A DNA stretch of 64,000 bases, from positions 1 through 64,000 of the forward strand of contig UQIF01000007.1 in assembly GCA_900540955.1 (NCBI GenBank), read 5' to 3'. Every line of letters begins with the position of its first letter. The first letter of the stretch is position 1. The DNA comes from an uncultured Olsenella sp. (GTDB taxonomy: Bacteria > Actinomycetota > Coriobacteriia > Coriobacteriales > Atopobiaceae). The notes beneath the pieces are model-generated. The model had not been told where the DNA came from, searched no databases, and worked only from the letters and a program-made list of their open reading frames with translations. Shown in pieces: positions 40,614 to 50,600 of the stretch. The translations under genes were made by a program, and so were the position numbers.

Positions 40614-41201
40614 ATGGCCGCCATCAACTATCAGCTCGCCCGCTTCGAGGCCTCCTACGGCACGGTCGAGTCGATCCCCGAGCCCACGCAGCCCGAGGTC
40701 AGCGTCGCCGGCCGTTCGAACGTGGGCAAGTCCTCGCTGCTCAACAAGCTTTTTGGGCGCAAGAACCTCGTCAAGGTCTCGTCCACGCCCGGCAAGACCT
40801 GCAACGTCAATTTCTTTGACGTGGACGGCATCACCTTTGTCGACCTGCCTGGTTACGGCTTCGCGCGCGTGTCCAAGGCCGAGAAGGACCGCTGGAGCAA
40901 CCTCATCGGCGGCTACTTCGAGCTCGAGCGCAGCTTCAACCTCGTGCTCTCGCTCGTGGACATCCGCCACGAGGCACAGAAACTCGACCGCCAGATGATC
41001 GCCTTCTTGCAGGATGCCGGCCTCCCCTACCTGGTGGTGCTGACTAAGGGCGACAAGCTCGGCCGCAACAAGCAGAACGCCCAGGCGGCGCTTCTTTCCA
41101 AGCAGCTCGAGGTCCCGCGCGACCAGATGATCATCACCAGCTCCGAGACCGGCCAGGGAATCGACGAGCTCAAGAGCCGCATCGCCGAGGCTTGCCTGTA
41201 A
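40614..41201 (+). CDS. engB: ribosome biogenesis GTPase EngB/YsxC
   Basis: Essential-type GTPase acting in 50S subunit assembly. The 195-residue protein has G1 GRSNVGKSSLLN (33-44), G2 with the conserved Thr of STPGKTCNVNFF, G3 DLPGYGFA and G4 TKGDK. The length is normal for the family. AGAAAGGA precedes the ATG. It is followed after 45 bases by a HAD phosphatase on the same strand. Confidence 0.96.
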   Translation: MAAINYQLARFEASYGTVESIPEPTQPEVSVAGRSNVGKSSLLNKLFGRKNLVKVSSTPGKTCNVNFFDVDGITFVDLPGYGFARVSKAEKDRWSNLIGGYFELERSFNLVLSLVDIRHEAQKLDRQMIAFLQDAGLPYLVVLTKGDKLGRNKQNAQAALLSKQLEVPRDQMIITSSETGQGIDELKSRIAEACL

Positions 41202-41246
41202 GCGCGCTTGCCGGGAACCAGCCCCCTATCCAACCGGAGGAAACCG

Positions 41247-42044
41247 ATGCCCAACCCCGTGGTCGCGTTCTTCGACGTCGACGGAACCCTTACGTATCGC
41301 GACCCCGTCACGGGCCCAACCGATGTGCCGACCCCGCGCGTGGCCGACGCCATCCGACGCTTCGTCGAGGCGGGAAACGTCGCCGCCGTATGCACCGGGC
41401 GCAGCGTCCTTGGCATCCAGAATTTGCTGGCCACAGGCCTCTTTGCCGGGGCGGTCACGCTTGACGGCACACACGTACTCTATGGCGACGAGGTTGTCTA
41501 CGACCGCGCGATCGAGCCGGGCTTCTTTGCCCAGACCGTCGCCGAGATGCGCCGCGTGGGCATGGAGGCACTCGTCGAGGGCACCTACGGCAACGTGATC
41601 GTCGCCGGTGACGCCGCGTGCTCCGAGCTGCGCGAGGCACTTCCCGGCATCCAGATGATCGAGGACTACGAAGCCGCGGGCGGGCGCATGGAGTTCGGAA
41701 AGATCGACTTTTCCGACTCGAGCCTGGAGGCGTGCAGGTCAAGCGAGTTCCTCATGAGCCGCTACCACTACATGAACGTCGGCGACGGCTACCATGAGCT
41801 CGCAATCCTGGGCACAAGCAAGGGCATCGGCGGGCGCGCCTTCATCGACGCGCTGCCCTTTGCGCCGTCGCGGGTCTTTGCCTTCGGCGACTCGGAGAAC
41901 GACCTCGCGATCCTTGCGGAGGCCGACGTCGCCGTCGTCATGGGTAACGCACGAGAAAACGTGAAGGCGCACGCCGACTACGTGACCGACGCTGTGACCG
42001 AGGACGGCGTCGCCACCGCCCTCGAGCACTTCGGGTTAATTTAG
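41247..42044 (+). CDS. HAD superfamily phosphatase, Cof/class IIB type
   Basis: A 265-residue Mg-dependent phosphohydrolase. Motif I is FFDVDGTLTYRD (Asp8 nucleophile, Asp10), motif II lies in VCTGRS near 50, and motif III/IV is FAFGDSENDLAIL near 213-225. A class IIB cap occupies ~80-190. Such enzymes dephosphorylate sugar phosphates or flavin and PLP-like compounds; this one's substrate is unknown. The start at 41247 is set by CCGGAGGAAACCG. It converges with the ABC gene cluster, with only nine bases between stops. Confidence 0.9.
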   Translation: MPNPVVAFFDVDGTLTYRDPVTGPTDVPTPRVADAIRRFVEAGNVAAVCTGRSVLGIQNLLATGLFAGAVTLDGTHVLYGDEVVYDRAIEPGFFAQTVAEMRRVGMEALVEGTYGNVIVAGDAACSELREALPGIQMIEDYEAAGGRMEFGKIDFSDSSLEACRSSEFLMSRYHYMNVGDGYHELAILGTSKGIGGRAFIDALPFAPSRVFAFGDSENDLAILAEADVAVVMGNARENVKAHADYVTDAVTEDGVATALEHFGLI

Positions 42045-42053
42045 GAGCCGCGA

Positions 42054-42821
<768 letters not shown>

Positions 42822-42863
42822 TCAATCCTCCAAAAGCGGGTTGCTAGACGAATCTTGCGCCCG

Positions 42864-43517
42864 CTAGTCGTGGTAGTAGTCGAGACGGCGCTCGATGCGC
42901 CCGGCGGCCAGGTCGATCACGAAGTTGGCAACCCAGTAGAACGCGGCGGCGATCACGAACGGCGCCATGCTCACCTGCGCGGCAACGAGCTGCTTGGCCA
43001 CGGTGAACATCTCGATGACACCGATCGAGAAGGCAAGCGACGTGTCCTTGACCAGCGTGATGACCTCGTTCGTCACGGCAGGCAGGATACGCTTGACGAC
43101 TTGCGGCAACACGATGCGCACGAAGGTCTGGGCCGGGGAATAGCCAAGGATCTCGGCGGCCTCGTACTGGCCGCGCGGGATGGACTGGATGCCGGAGCGA
43201 TAAATCTCGGCGAAGTAGGCGGCATAGTTGATGATGAAGGCAAAGATGGTCGCGTACCACTTGCTGTCCGTGGTCAGGCTGATGCCAAAGACGTAGTACG
43301 GCATGAAGTAGATCGCGAACATCTGCAGCATCAGCGGGGTGCCGCGCATGATCGAGATGTAGGCCCGGGCAAGAAGGGCGAGCGGGCGGAACTTGCTCAT
43401 GCGCGCGAAGGCTACGAGCATACCGAGCGGCAGCGAGCCCACGAGTGTGAAGACAAAGATCTGGAGGCTCACGAGGAAGCCCTGCCCCAGCATGCCTGTC
43501 ATGGTCAGAAGGTCCAA
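42864..43517 (-). CDS. polar amino-acid ABC transporter permease
   Basis: A 217-residue HisMQ-family permease with about five membrane segments. The family marks are FVFTLVGSLPLGMLVAFAR, RGTPLMLQMFAIYF and the EAA loop YEAAEILGYSPAQTFVRIVLPQ, which contacts the ATPase. It lies 42 bases before the ATPase gene. A leaky hairpin separates it from the upstream binding-protein gene. Confidence 0.94.
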   Translation of the reverse strand: MDLLTMTGMLGQGFLVSLQIFVFTLVGSLPLGMLVAFARMSKFRPLALLARAYISIMRGTPLMLQMFAIYFMPYYVFGISLTTDSKWYATIFAFIINYAAYFAEIYRSGIQSIPRGQYEAAEILGYSPAQTFVRIVLPQVVKRILPAVTNEVITLVKDTSLAFSIGVIEMFTVAKQLVAAQVSMAPFVIAAAFYWVANFVIDLAAGRIERRLDYYHD

Positions 43518-43547
43518 AACCCTCCCCTTTCGAATACAAACCGCAAA

Positions 43548-43577
43548 GGCACCGTTGCCCCGTAAGGCAGCGGTGCC
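43548..43577 (-). terminator. leaky hairpin between binding-protein and permease genes
   Basis: A 12-pair stem (GGCACCGCTGCC / GGCAACGGTGCC on the minus strand, one G-T pair) followed by only TTTGC. In ABC import operons such structures commonly raise binding-protein mRNA above permease mRNA. Confidence 0.6.
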
Positions 43578-43599
43578 GATGCGAACATGGGCGGATAGC

Positions 43600-44475
43600 T
43601 TAGGCCAGGCACCAGTTCTCGTAGGAGATGCCCTGGTCGGCGTACTTGTCGCAAAGGTCCTTGACGAAGCCGTCGGCGTCCATGGCCTTGAGGGTCTCGG
43701 TCACGGTGGAGGCAGTGGCGTCGTCGCCCTTCTTGAAGCCGACGGCGTAGTGCTCCTCCGAGAGCTTCTCGTCGAGCTGGGCGTAGGCGTCGGGCTTGGC
43801 AGCCAGCTGATAGGCGGCAATGGAGAGGTCGCAGGCCACAGCGTCGACGGCGCCGGACTCGAGCTGCATGAAGGCGGTGTTGTAGTCGCCGATAGTCTCG
43901 AGGGAGGCGAAGGTCGCGGCGACGTCTGCCTTGTCGGCGTCCTCGCCGGCGAGGACCTCATAGGCGGCGGAGTCGGTCTGGGTGATGATGGCCTTGCCCG
44001 CGAGGCCCGCGAAGTCGGTGATGCCGGAGTCCTTCTTTACCACGATGACCTGGGCGTTGATCATGTAGTTGCCCGAGAAGGAGTAGTCGTTCTCGCGGCC
44101 CTCGATGGTAAAGCCGTTCCAGATGCAGTTGATGGCGCCGGAATCCATGAGGGTGTCCTTGGCATCCCAGTCGATGGGCTCGAGCTGGACCTCCCAGTCG
44201 TTACGCTTAGCGGTCTCCTGGGCGAGCTCAAGGTCGAAGCCGGTGTAGGAGCCGTCGTCGCCGACGTAGCCGTAGGGCGGGTAGGCGGAGTCGAAGCCGA
44301 CGATGAGTTTCTTGGTCGCGGTGGCGGACTTGTTGTCGGAGGCGGCTGCGGCGCCGGAGTCCTTGGAGCCGGAGTCGGCGCTGGCGGCAGAGCTGCCGCA
44401 GCCGGCGAGGACGGCGGAGGCGGCGACGGTACCGAAGGCCGCGAGGAACTCGCGACGGCTGAGGTTCATCTTCAT
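43600..44475 (-). CDS. polar amino-acid ABC transporter substrate-binding lipoprotein
   Basis: Extracellular binding protein (SBP_bac_3 family), 291 residues. The start at 44475 follows AGGGAAGGGA. Twin arginines (LSRREFLAAF) and lipobox LAGC (Cys26) mark a Tat lipoprotein, unusual for this family but matching the GH3 proteins of this genome. A Ser/Ala tether runs to ~55. The ligand fold starts at KKLIVGFDSAYPPYGY, continues with GFDLELAQETAKR and the ligand-contact Asp in DWDAKDTLM, and closes with CDLSIAAYQ. First gene of the operon; two palindromic operators lie ~50-110 bases upstream. Confidence 0.93.
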   Translation of the reverse strand: MKMNLSRREFLAAFGTVAASAVLAGCGSSAASADSGSKDSGAAAASDNKSATATKKLIVGFDSAYPPYGYVGDDGSYTGFDLELAQETAKRNDWEVQLEPIDWDAKDTLMDSGAINCIWNGFTIEGRENDYSFSGNYMINAQVIVVKKDSGITDFAGLAGKAIITQTDSAAYEVLAGEDADKADVAATFASLETIGDYNTAFMQLESGAVDAVACDLSIAAYQLAAKPDAYAQLDEKLSEEHYAVGFKKGDDATASTVTETLKAMDADGFVKDLCDKYADQGISYENWCLA

Positions 44476-44524
44476 GGTAGATCCCTTCCCTGGGAGCTCG
44501 CGAGGGCGATGGCCGGGCCGCGAG

Positions 44525-44584
44525 CGCTTTACTACGCTAAAGTGCTGACGTTTGGAGACTATACGCTTTAGCACGCTAAAGTGC
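44525..44584. promoter_or_regulatory. paired palindromic operators upstream of the ABC operon
   Basis: CTTTACTACGCTAAAG (44527-44542) and CTTTAGCACGCTAAAG (44566-44581) are near-palindromes 39 bases apart. The surrounding 22-bp windows match at 19 positions. They sit 50-110 bases before the binding-protein start, the place for a repressor acting on that promoter. The regulator is not encoded next to it. Confidence 0.65.
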
Positions 44585-44679
44585 AACGGCATAAACGAGC
44601 GGTTTTCTCGCTCGAAACACGCGCGACGATGGCCCTGGCAAGGTTCTCGCGCGAGCGAACTACCCAACCAGCGAAAGAA

Positions 44680-44757
44680 CTACGCGGAGTCGGTGTCCTA
44701 TCTTGAAATACCGAGCCCTACTCGCACATTTCAAGATAGGATACCGACTTCGCGTAG
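44680..44757. repeat. long palindromic element
   Basis: Two 30-base arms (left begins CTACGCGGAGTCGGTGTCC) pair at 28 positions around an 18-base loop. Neither side has a T-tract. The arm sequence is related to the imperfect hairpin at 16957-17011, which suggests a dispersed element and not a gene-specific terminator. Confidence 0.75.
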
Positions 44758-44827
44758 ATTTTAGAGAGCTATAGGCTCAGGAACGGAAACGACGGCGATT
44801 GGGGAATCGCCGCGCGAGAGGAGAATC

Positions 44828-45406
44828 ATGGGCATAGTCGAGCTGCTGCTCATCGCGGTCGGGCTCTCGATAGACGCGTTTGCCGTGTCCATCTGCAAGG
44901 GTCTCGGCATGAAGAAGGTCAACTTGAAGGTCGCCGTGGTGCTTGCGTTGTTCTTTGGCGGGTTCCAGGGCCTGATGCCGCTCATCGGGTGGGCGCTTGG
45001 GAGCCAGTTCCTCTGGCTCATCGCGCCGGTCGACCATTGGATCGCGTTCGGCCTGCTCGCCGTCATCGGCGGCAAGATGCTCTGGGAGGCGTTCCACGAC
45101 GAGGAAGGCAAGGACGACGGCAGGCCCGCCGATCGCATCGACCTAGGCGAGTTCTTCATCCTGGCCATCGCCACGTCCATCGACGCGCTTGCCGTAGGCA
45201 TCTCGTTTGCGGCGCTCTCGGTCGACATCGTGCCGTCCGTTCTGCTCATCGGCATCGTTACCTTTGCGTTCAGCGTCGGCGGCGTGTTCGTGGGCAACTA
45301 CTTCGGCGCTCGCTACGAGAAGCCCGCCACCATCACCGGCGGCGTCGTGCTCATCCTCATCGGCCTGAAGGTCCTCCTCGAGCACCTCGGCCTCCTCGCC
45401 CTCTAG
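44828..45406 (+). CDS. mntP: manganese efflux pump MntP
   Basis: Membrane exporter of Mn2+, 192 residues with six hydrophobic segments. Both halves carry the family repeat with charged residues in the membrane: LSIDAFAVSICKGLGM near 14 and TSIDALAVGISFAAL near 115. The conserved Asp of each IDA motif is present. GAGAGGAG precedes the ATG. A small hairpin (CGGCGATT, GGGG loop, AATCGCCG; 44793-44812) lies just before the ribosome-binding site. I see no yybP-ykoY riboswitch. A long repeated hairpin follows the stop. Confidence 0.94.
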   Translation: MGIVELLLIAVGLSIDAFAVSICKGLGMKKVNLKVAVVLALFFGGFQGLMPLIGWALGSQFLWLIAPVDHWIAFGLLAVIGGKMLWEAFHDEEGKDDGRPADRIDLGEFFILAIATSIDALAVGISFAALSVDIVPSVLLIGIVTFAFSVGGVFVGNYFGARYEKPATITGGVVLILIGLKVLLEHLGLLAL

Positions 45407-45413
45407 CCGGGTC

Positions 45414-45521
45414 TGGGACAAAAGGGACGGGGGATTTTGTCCCAAATTGTGGAGCCGCTCCATTTTTTGGGACAAAAACCCCTGTCCCTTTTGTCCCAAA
45501 ATCCCCGTCCCTTTTGTCCCA
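45414..45521. repeat. REP-like palindrome plus an extra half copy
   Basis: 45414-45498 is a hairpin of ~40-base arms: TGGGACAAAAGGGACGGGG on the left and its near-complement on the right, separated by a few bases after TGGAG. A further direct copy of the right arm (CCCCGTCCCTTTTGTCCCA) follows to 45521. The same unit starts the window at 1-67. It lies between convergent mntP and purH and may also terminate both. Confidence 0.8.
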
Positions 45522-45524
45522 GCT

Positions 45525-46706
45525 TTAGTGGTGGAACAGGCGCATGTGGGTGAAGGCCATGGCGATGCCGTACTTGTCCGCGGTCTCGATCACGTTGTCG
45601 TCGCGGATGGAGCCGCCGGGCTCGGCGATGTAGGAGACGCCGGACTTGTGGGCGCGCTCGACGTTGTCGCCGAAGGGGAAGAACGCGTCGGAGCCGAGGG
45701 TCACGCCGGTCTGAGTGGCGATCCAGGCGGCCTTCTCCTCGCGGGTGAGGACCCCGGGCTTCTCCGCGAACCACTTCTGCCACTCGCCCTCGGCCAGCAC
45801 GTCGTCGTGCTCGTCGGAGATGTAGACGTCGATGGCGTTGTCGCGGTTGGCGCGGCGAATGCCGTCGACGAACTTGAGGCCGAGCACCTTCGGGTGCTGA
45901 CGCAAGAACCAAGTATCGGCCTTGTTGCCCGCGAGACGCGTGCAGTGGACGCGGCTCTGCTGGCCGGCGCCGACGCCGATGGCCTGGCCGTCCTTGACGT
46001 AGCAGACCGAGTTGGACTGGGTGTACTTGAGGGTGATCAGGCTCACGATCATGTCGCGCTTCGCGGCCTCGGGGATATCCTTGTTCTCGGTCACGACGTC
46101 GCTGAGCAGCTCCTCGTCGATGCGGAAGAAGTTGTGGCCCTGCTCAAAGGTGATGCCAAAGACGTCCTTGGTCTCGATGGCGGGGCATACGTAATCGGGA
46201 TCGATCTGGACGACGTTGTACTTGCCGCCCTTCTTCGCGGAAAGAATGGCGAGAGCCTCGGGGGTGTAGCCGGGGGCGATGATGCCGTCGGAGACCTCAT
46301 GCTTGATGTAGAGGGCGGTGCGCTCGTCGCAGACGTCGGACAGCGCCGCCCAGTCGCCGTAGGAGCTCATGCGGTCGGCGCCGCGGGCACGGATGTAGGC
46401 GCAGGCGATCGGCGAGAGCTCGCCCTCGTCGTCAACGAAATAAATCTGCTTGTCGACGTCGGAGAGCGGCAGGCCCACGGCAGCGCCGGCGGGGCTCACG
46501 TGCTTGAAGGACGCCGCGGCGGGAAGGCCCGTGGCCTCCTTGAGCTCGCGCACGAGCTGCCAGGAGTTGAGCGCGTCGAGGAAGTTGATGTAGCCCGGAC
46601 GGCCGGCGAGGACCTTGACGGGCAGCTCGGAGCCGTCCTTCATAAAGATGCGCGAGGGCTTCTGGTTGGGGTTGCAGCCGTACTTGAGCTCGAGTTCGGA
46701 AGGCAT
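45525..46706 (-). CDS. purH: AICAR formyltransferase, stand-alone (PurH C-terminal type)
   Basis: Penultimate purine step: transfers a formyl group from 10-formyl-THF to AICAR. The 393-residue protein matches only the transformylase part of bifunctional PurH; the N-terminal IMP-cyclohydrolase (MGS-like) domain is absent. Visible marks are KYGCNPNQKPS at the N-terminus, the catalytic pair Lys68-His69 in ASFKHVSPAG, IAPGYTPEAL, KYTQSNSVCY and the C-terminal DAFFPFGDN. The missing cyclohydrolase activity is supplied by the gene directly upstream (46759). Confidence 0.93.
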   Translation of the reverse strand: MPSELELKYGCNPNQKPSRIFMKDGSELPVKVLAGRPGYINFLDALNSWQLVRELKEATGLPAAASFKHVSPAGAAVGLPLSDVDKQIYFVDDEGELSPIACAYIRARGADRMSSYGDWAALSDVCDERTALYIKHEVSDGIIAPGYTPEALAILSAKKGGKYNVVQIDPDYVCPAIETKDVFGITFEQGHNFFRIDEELLSDVVTENKDIPEAAKRDMIVSLITLKYTQSNSVCYVKDGQAIGVGAGQQSRVHCTRLAGNKADTWFLRQHPKVLGLKFVDGIRRANRDNAIDVYISDEHDDVLAEGEWQKWFAEKPGVLTREEKAAWIATQTGVTLGSDAFFPFGDNVERAHKSGVSYIAEPGGSIRDDNVIETADKYGIAMAFTHMRLFHH

Positions 46707-46758
46707 TTTTTCTCCTTAGATGCAGTTGAAAGTCAGGTGAGCGATTCCCGCTCTGCCC

Positions 46759-47397
46759 TTAGTCGCCGAGGTGCTTGTTGAAGATGCGGACGTCGGAGCC
46801 GGCCTTCACGTACATCGAGACCTTGTTGTCGGCATTGAGGGCACCCCAGACGTCGGCCGGGTCGGCGGGAAGCGCGACCTCGATCGGCTCGCCGGCAAAG
46901 GTCGGCAGCGGGTTGCCGTCGCCCTGATAGGTCGAGATGAAGTAGCCCACGCCCTCGTCAGCGCCCTCGTAGGCAAAGAAGTTGCGCTGGCAGCGGCCGT
47001 TGTCCTGGTGCTTGAGGATGGAGATCTCGAAGGTGCCGTCCTCGTTGATCACGGCGCTGATGCGCGGGGTGAAGTTGGGCGCGTCGGGCTCGAACTCGCG
47101 CGCCATACAGCCGTCGCGGAAGCTGCCGGCGTTGACGATGGTGTCGGTTTGGTCGCCGTTGGTGACGACGAGCTTGCCGCCCATGGTGCGGACAGGGTGA
47201 TAGATGATCAGGCTCGGGTCCTCGAGCAGCGCGGGGTCGTGCGCCTCGGTGCGGATGCCGTCCTCAGTCGACACGAAGACGCGGTTGCGGGAGTTGGAGC
47301 TGCGGCCCATGATCCAGTAATAGACAACGTCCTTGCCCACCACGATGCCACGGCCGGGGTACGGGTTGGATCGGAGGAGCTCGGTCAGGTCTTGCAT
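46759..47397 (-). CDS. purO: IMP cyclohydrolase, PurO-like
   Basis: A 212-residue protein of the IMP cyclohydrolase family first described in archaea (PurO), closing FAICAR to IMP. The start at 47397 follows AAAGGATG. Family-like segments are NPYPGRGIVVG, VVYYWIMGRSSNSRNRVF, VTNGDQTDTI and the TPRISAVI region. It lies 52 bases upstream of the stand-alone transformylase gene on the same strand, forming a two-gene unit that replaces bifunctional PurH. The pairing makes the assignment strong. Confidence 0.88.
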   Translation of the reverse strand: MQDLTELLRSNPYPGRGIVVGKDVVYYWIMGRSSNSRNRVFVSTEDGIRTEAHDPALLEDPSLIIYHPVRTMGGKLVVTNGDQTDTIVNAGSFRDGCMAREFEPDAPNFTPRISAVINEDGTFEISILKHQDNGRCQRNFFAYEGADEGVGYFISTYQGDGNPLPTFAGEPIEVALPADPADVWGALNADNKVSMYVKAGSDVRIFNKHLGD

Positions 47398-47605
47398 CGG
47401 CGCATCCTTTCGGTGATGAGCCGCCCCCGTCGGTTGGCCGCCATACAAATAAGGCAAGCCAACCTCTGGTACAGAGAACGGCTTGCCCAGACGGTCGGCA
47501 CTGAATATGTTCGCGCTGCTCCCCCGCGGTTACCCGCGATTATCCGTCAGTCGCAGCACTGATTGACCATTGTAGCAGGCGCGGCCAAGAAGCACCAACC
47601 CTCCA

Positions 47606-50600
47606 CTACTCCGCCGACTTCAGGGCCCCGACCATGTCGACGCGGTCGAGCGAGCGGTTGGTCAGCAGGCTCACCGCGATCGTGAAGACGAAGGCGAGCG
47701 CGGCGGAAATCGCATAGGACGACCACGCCACTGTGGTATCGAAGTACAGCGACGGCATGCGCAAGATCCACGTGAGGCCGCGCGTAAGCAGATAGCCGCC
47801 GGGCAGGCCGAAGACCACGCCCAGCCCCGTGAGGAGCAGGGTTTCTTTGTTGATGTAGGTGTGAACCTCGTGCGGCCTGAAGCCCAAGACCTTGATCGTG
47901 GCGAGCTCACGCTCGCGCTCGGAGATGTTGGTGTTCGACAGCGTGAACACGACGGTGAAGCTCAGCGCCGCCGCAAGGACGATGACCACGTAGACCACGG
48001 TGTTGATCAGGGTGAAAGCGCTCGAGAAGTCTCGCGTGAGCTTAGCCGTCGACACCGCCGAGAGCGTGCGCGCGTCAGCCGAGACCTTCTCGGAGAAGGC
48101 GATCTTCTGCTCGTCGGTGCCCCCAAGCTTAACAAGAAGCCCGTTCAGGCCGCTCTTCTGTCCGAACGCGCGCTCGTAGGCCGACTGGGTCATGTAGAGG
48201 GTGTTGCCGAGGTAGTTCATGACGACGGCGCCCACCTCGACGTCCGCCTCGTGCAGCGTGGCGTCCTGGACATGCAAAGTGTCCCCCGGCGAGAAGTGCA
48301 GCACCTGCTCGGCGTTCTTTGTGATGGCGACGCCCGAGTCGGCAAGGTCGACAGCCGCGCCCGAGTCGTCGGCAAGCACCACATAGTCGGCAAGGTTGGC
48401 ATCATCCGGCACCACCACAAGCGTCACGGAATCCTTCGAGCCGCCGTACTCCACCGTGAGGCTGTCGACGCGCGCCGGGACGAAGCTCGTCACCTGCGCA
48501 TCCGCGTCGAGCTCGGCAGCGACGTCCTCGAGATCGGCCGCCGAGGTCACGAGCATGAGGTCGTAGCGGGTCACGCCCACTTGCCCGTACTGCTTGCCCG
48601 ACAGCGCGACCACCGAGTCGCGGATGCCGAAGCCGCAGACAAGAAGCGCCGTGCAGCCGGCGATGCCGAAGACCGTCATCAGGAAGCGGCGCTTGTAGCG
48701 GAAGATGTTCCTGGCGGTCACCTTGTTGAGGAACGAGAGACGCCGCCAGAGCGGGGCCACCCGCTCGAGCAGGATGCGGCTGCCGGCCTTCGGGGCCTTC
48801 GGGCGCATGAGGGCGGCCGGCTGCTCGGCGAGCTCGCGGCGGCAGGTCAGCGCCGTCGCGCCCACGATGCCCACGGCAAAGAGGCCCACGGACACGAGCG
48901 CATAGGCGACATCGAAACTCAGGTAGAACGCCGGGAGCGCGTACATGGTCGAGAAGATCGTGAAGAGGATGAGCGGCAGCACGACGAAGCCGAGGATGTT
49001 GCCGGCGACCCCGCCGGCAAGGCACGCCGCGGCCGCATAGACGACGTATTTGGAAAGGATCCGGCCGCGGCCGTAACCGAGCGCCTTGTACAGGCCGATG
49101 AGACCGCGCTCCTCCTCGACCATGCGCGTCATCGTGGTCAGGCTGATAAGCACGGCGACCACAAAGAAGACAACGGGCAGGGCGGTGCCGATGGCCTCGA
49201 TGGAGGTGGCATCGGACTCCACGGAGGAGTAGCTTGCCAGGCTCTCGCGGTCCTGAACGTACCAGGCGGCGTCGTCGATGGACGATATCTGGTCGCGCGC
49301 GTCGGCGATGGCGGCGAGCGCATCGGCGCGCTGCTGGGCGAACTCGGCGCGCGCCGCCTCAAGCTGGGCCTGGCCGTCGACGAGCTCCTGGGCGCCGGAA
49401 TCGAGCTGGGAGCGCGCGGCGTCGAGCTGCTCCTGCGCGTTTTTTCGCTGGGCGTCGAGCTGCACCTGGCCGGCGTCGAGCTCCGCTCGGCCGGCGGCGA
49501 TCTGAGAGCGGGCGGCGTCGAGCCGCGCGTAGGCCGCCGCGGCCTCGTCGAGCTGGGCGCGGCCGGCGGCGACCTGCGCCTCGCCGACCACAATCTGCAC
49601 CATACCGTCGGCCAGGCCCGTGAGCTGCGACAGCTGGCCGCGCAGGGACTGGAGCTGCGCCAAGATCTGGTCCGCGTTGGCGCTCGCCGCCAGAATCTGG
49701 CGGGCGGCCTCCCTCACCGAGGAGGGCAAAAGGTCAAGGACCGCGTCGACGCGCTGCCGGAGCTCAGGGGGCAAGCCATCGTAGCTCGCGCCGATCTGGC
49801 GGAACTCCTCGGAGTCGACAATCTGCATAAGCTGGTCGATGAACGAGGTGGCCTTCTCGGCAAAGGGAAGAAGCGCGGCGTTGACGTCGCTCGCCGCGGC
49901 GCGGGCTTCTTGCTCCGTGTTCGCGGACGAGAGGCGCGACCACGCCTCGGCAGGCCACTCGTCGCCCATGAGGGCCGAGAGCATCTGTGCCGAGCCGTCG
50001 ATCACGCCGCGGTTGTAAGTAAGTTCTTCTTGCGCGGAGTTGAGCTGCGCGCGCTTCTGGGAGATGGCGTCGGGGATGCCGTCCACCAAGCAGCCCAGGC
50101 CATCGGCAATCTGCTGGAGACCGTCTGCGACCTGCGTCTCGTTTGACGCGAGCTCGGAGCGGGCGGCGTCGATCTTTGCCTGGGCGTCGGCCATCTGGCG
50201 CTCGGCGTCGGCGCCCTGCGCGTCCAGCTGCGCCCGCCCGTCGGCAATCTGGGCAGCACCGGAGTCGAGCTTCTCCTGGTTCTCGTCGATCTGACGCTGG
50301 CCATCGGCGAGCTTGTCGAGCGCGTCCTTCTCGGCATCGTCGACCTGGGAGTTCGCATCGGCGCGAAGGCCCTCGCCGCGGGCGACCTCGCGCTCGGCGG
50401 CTATGCCCTCGACCCGCGACTTGACCTCGCCCACGAGGTCGCCATAGGCGTCCGAATAGCACAGCGGCGCCTCGGAGCCGGCGACCTTGACGTAGGCCAC
50501 GGTATACACCTCGGACTCCACGGCCGCGGGCAGCAAGAAGAACGCGTACTGCGAGCTGCCGCTCGCGCGAAACGACATCGTGCCCTCGCCCGCGTTGACG

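Larger units (their letters stand above)
44476..44827. promoter_or_regulatory. 352-bp divergent gap with operators and hairpin element
   Basis: Holds the paired operators at 44525-44584, the long palindrome at 44680-44757 and a short hairpin before mntP. No coding sequence is supported. Confidence 0.7.

Noticed and set aside
44758..44827. Manganese (yybP-ykoY) riboswitch before mntP
   Set aside because: The short leader has one small hairpin but none of the conserved loop sequences of this riboswitch that I know.
45414..45521. CRISPR-like repeat array
   Set aside because: The repeats are palindromic and adjacent without unique spacers; no cas gene is near.
47398..47605. Purine riboswitch before purO-purH
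   Set aside because: No three-way junction with the conserved purine-aptamer loops could be drawn.
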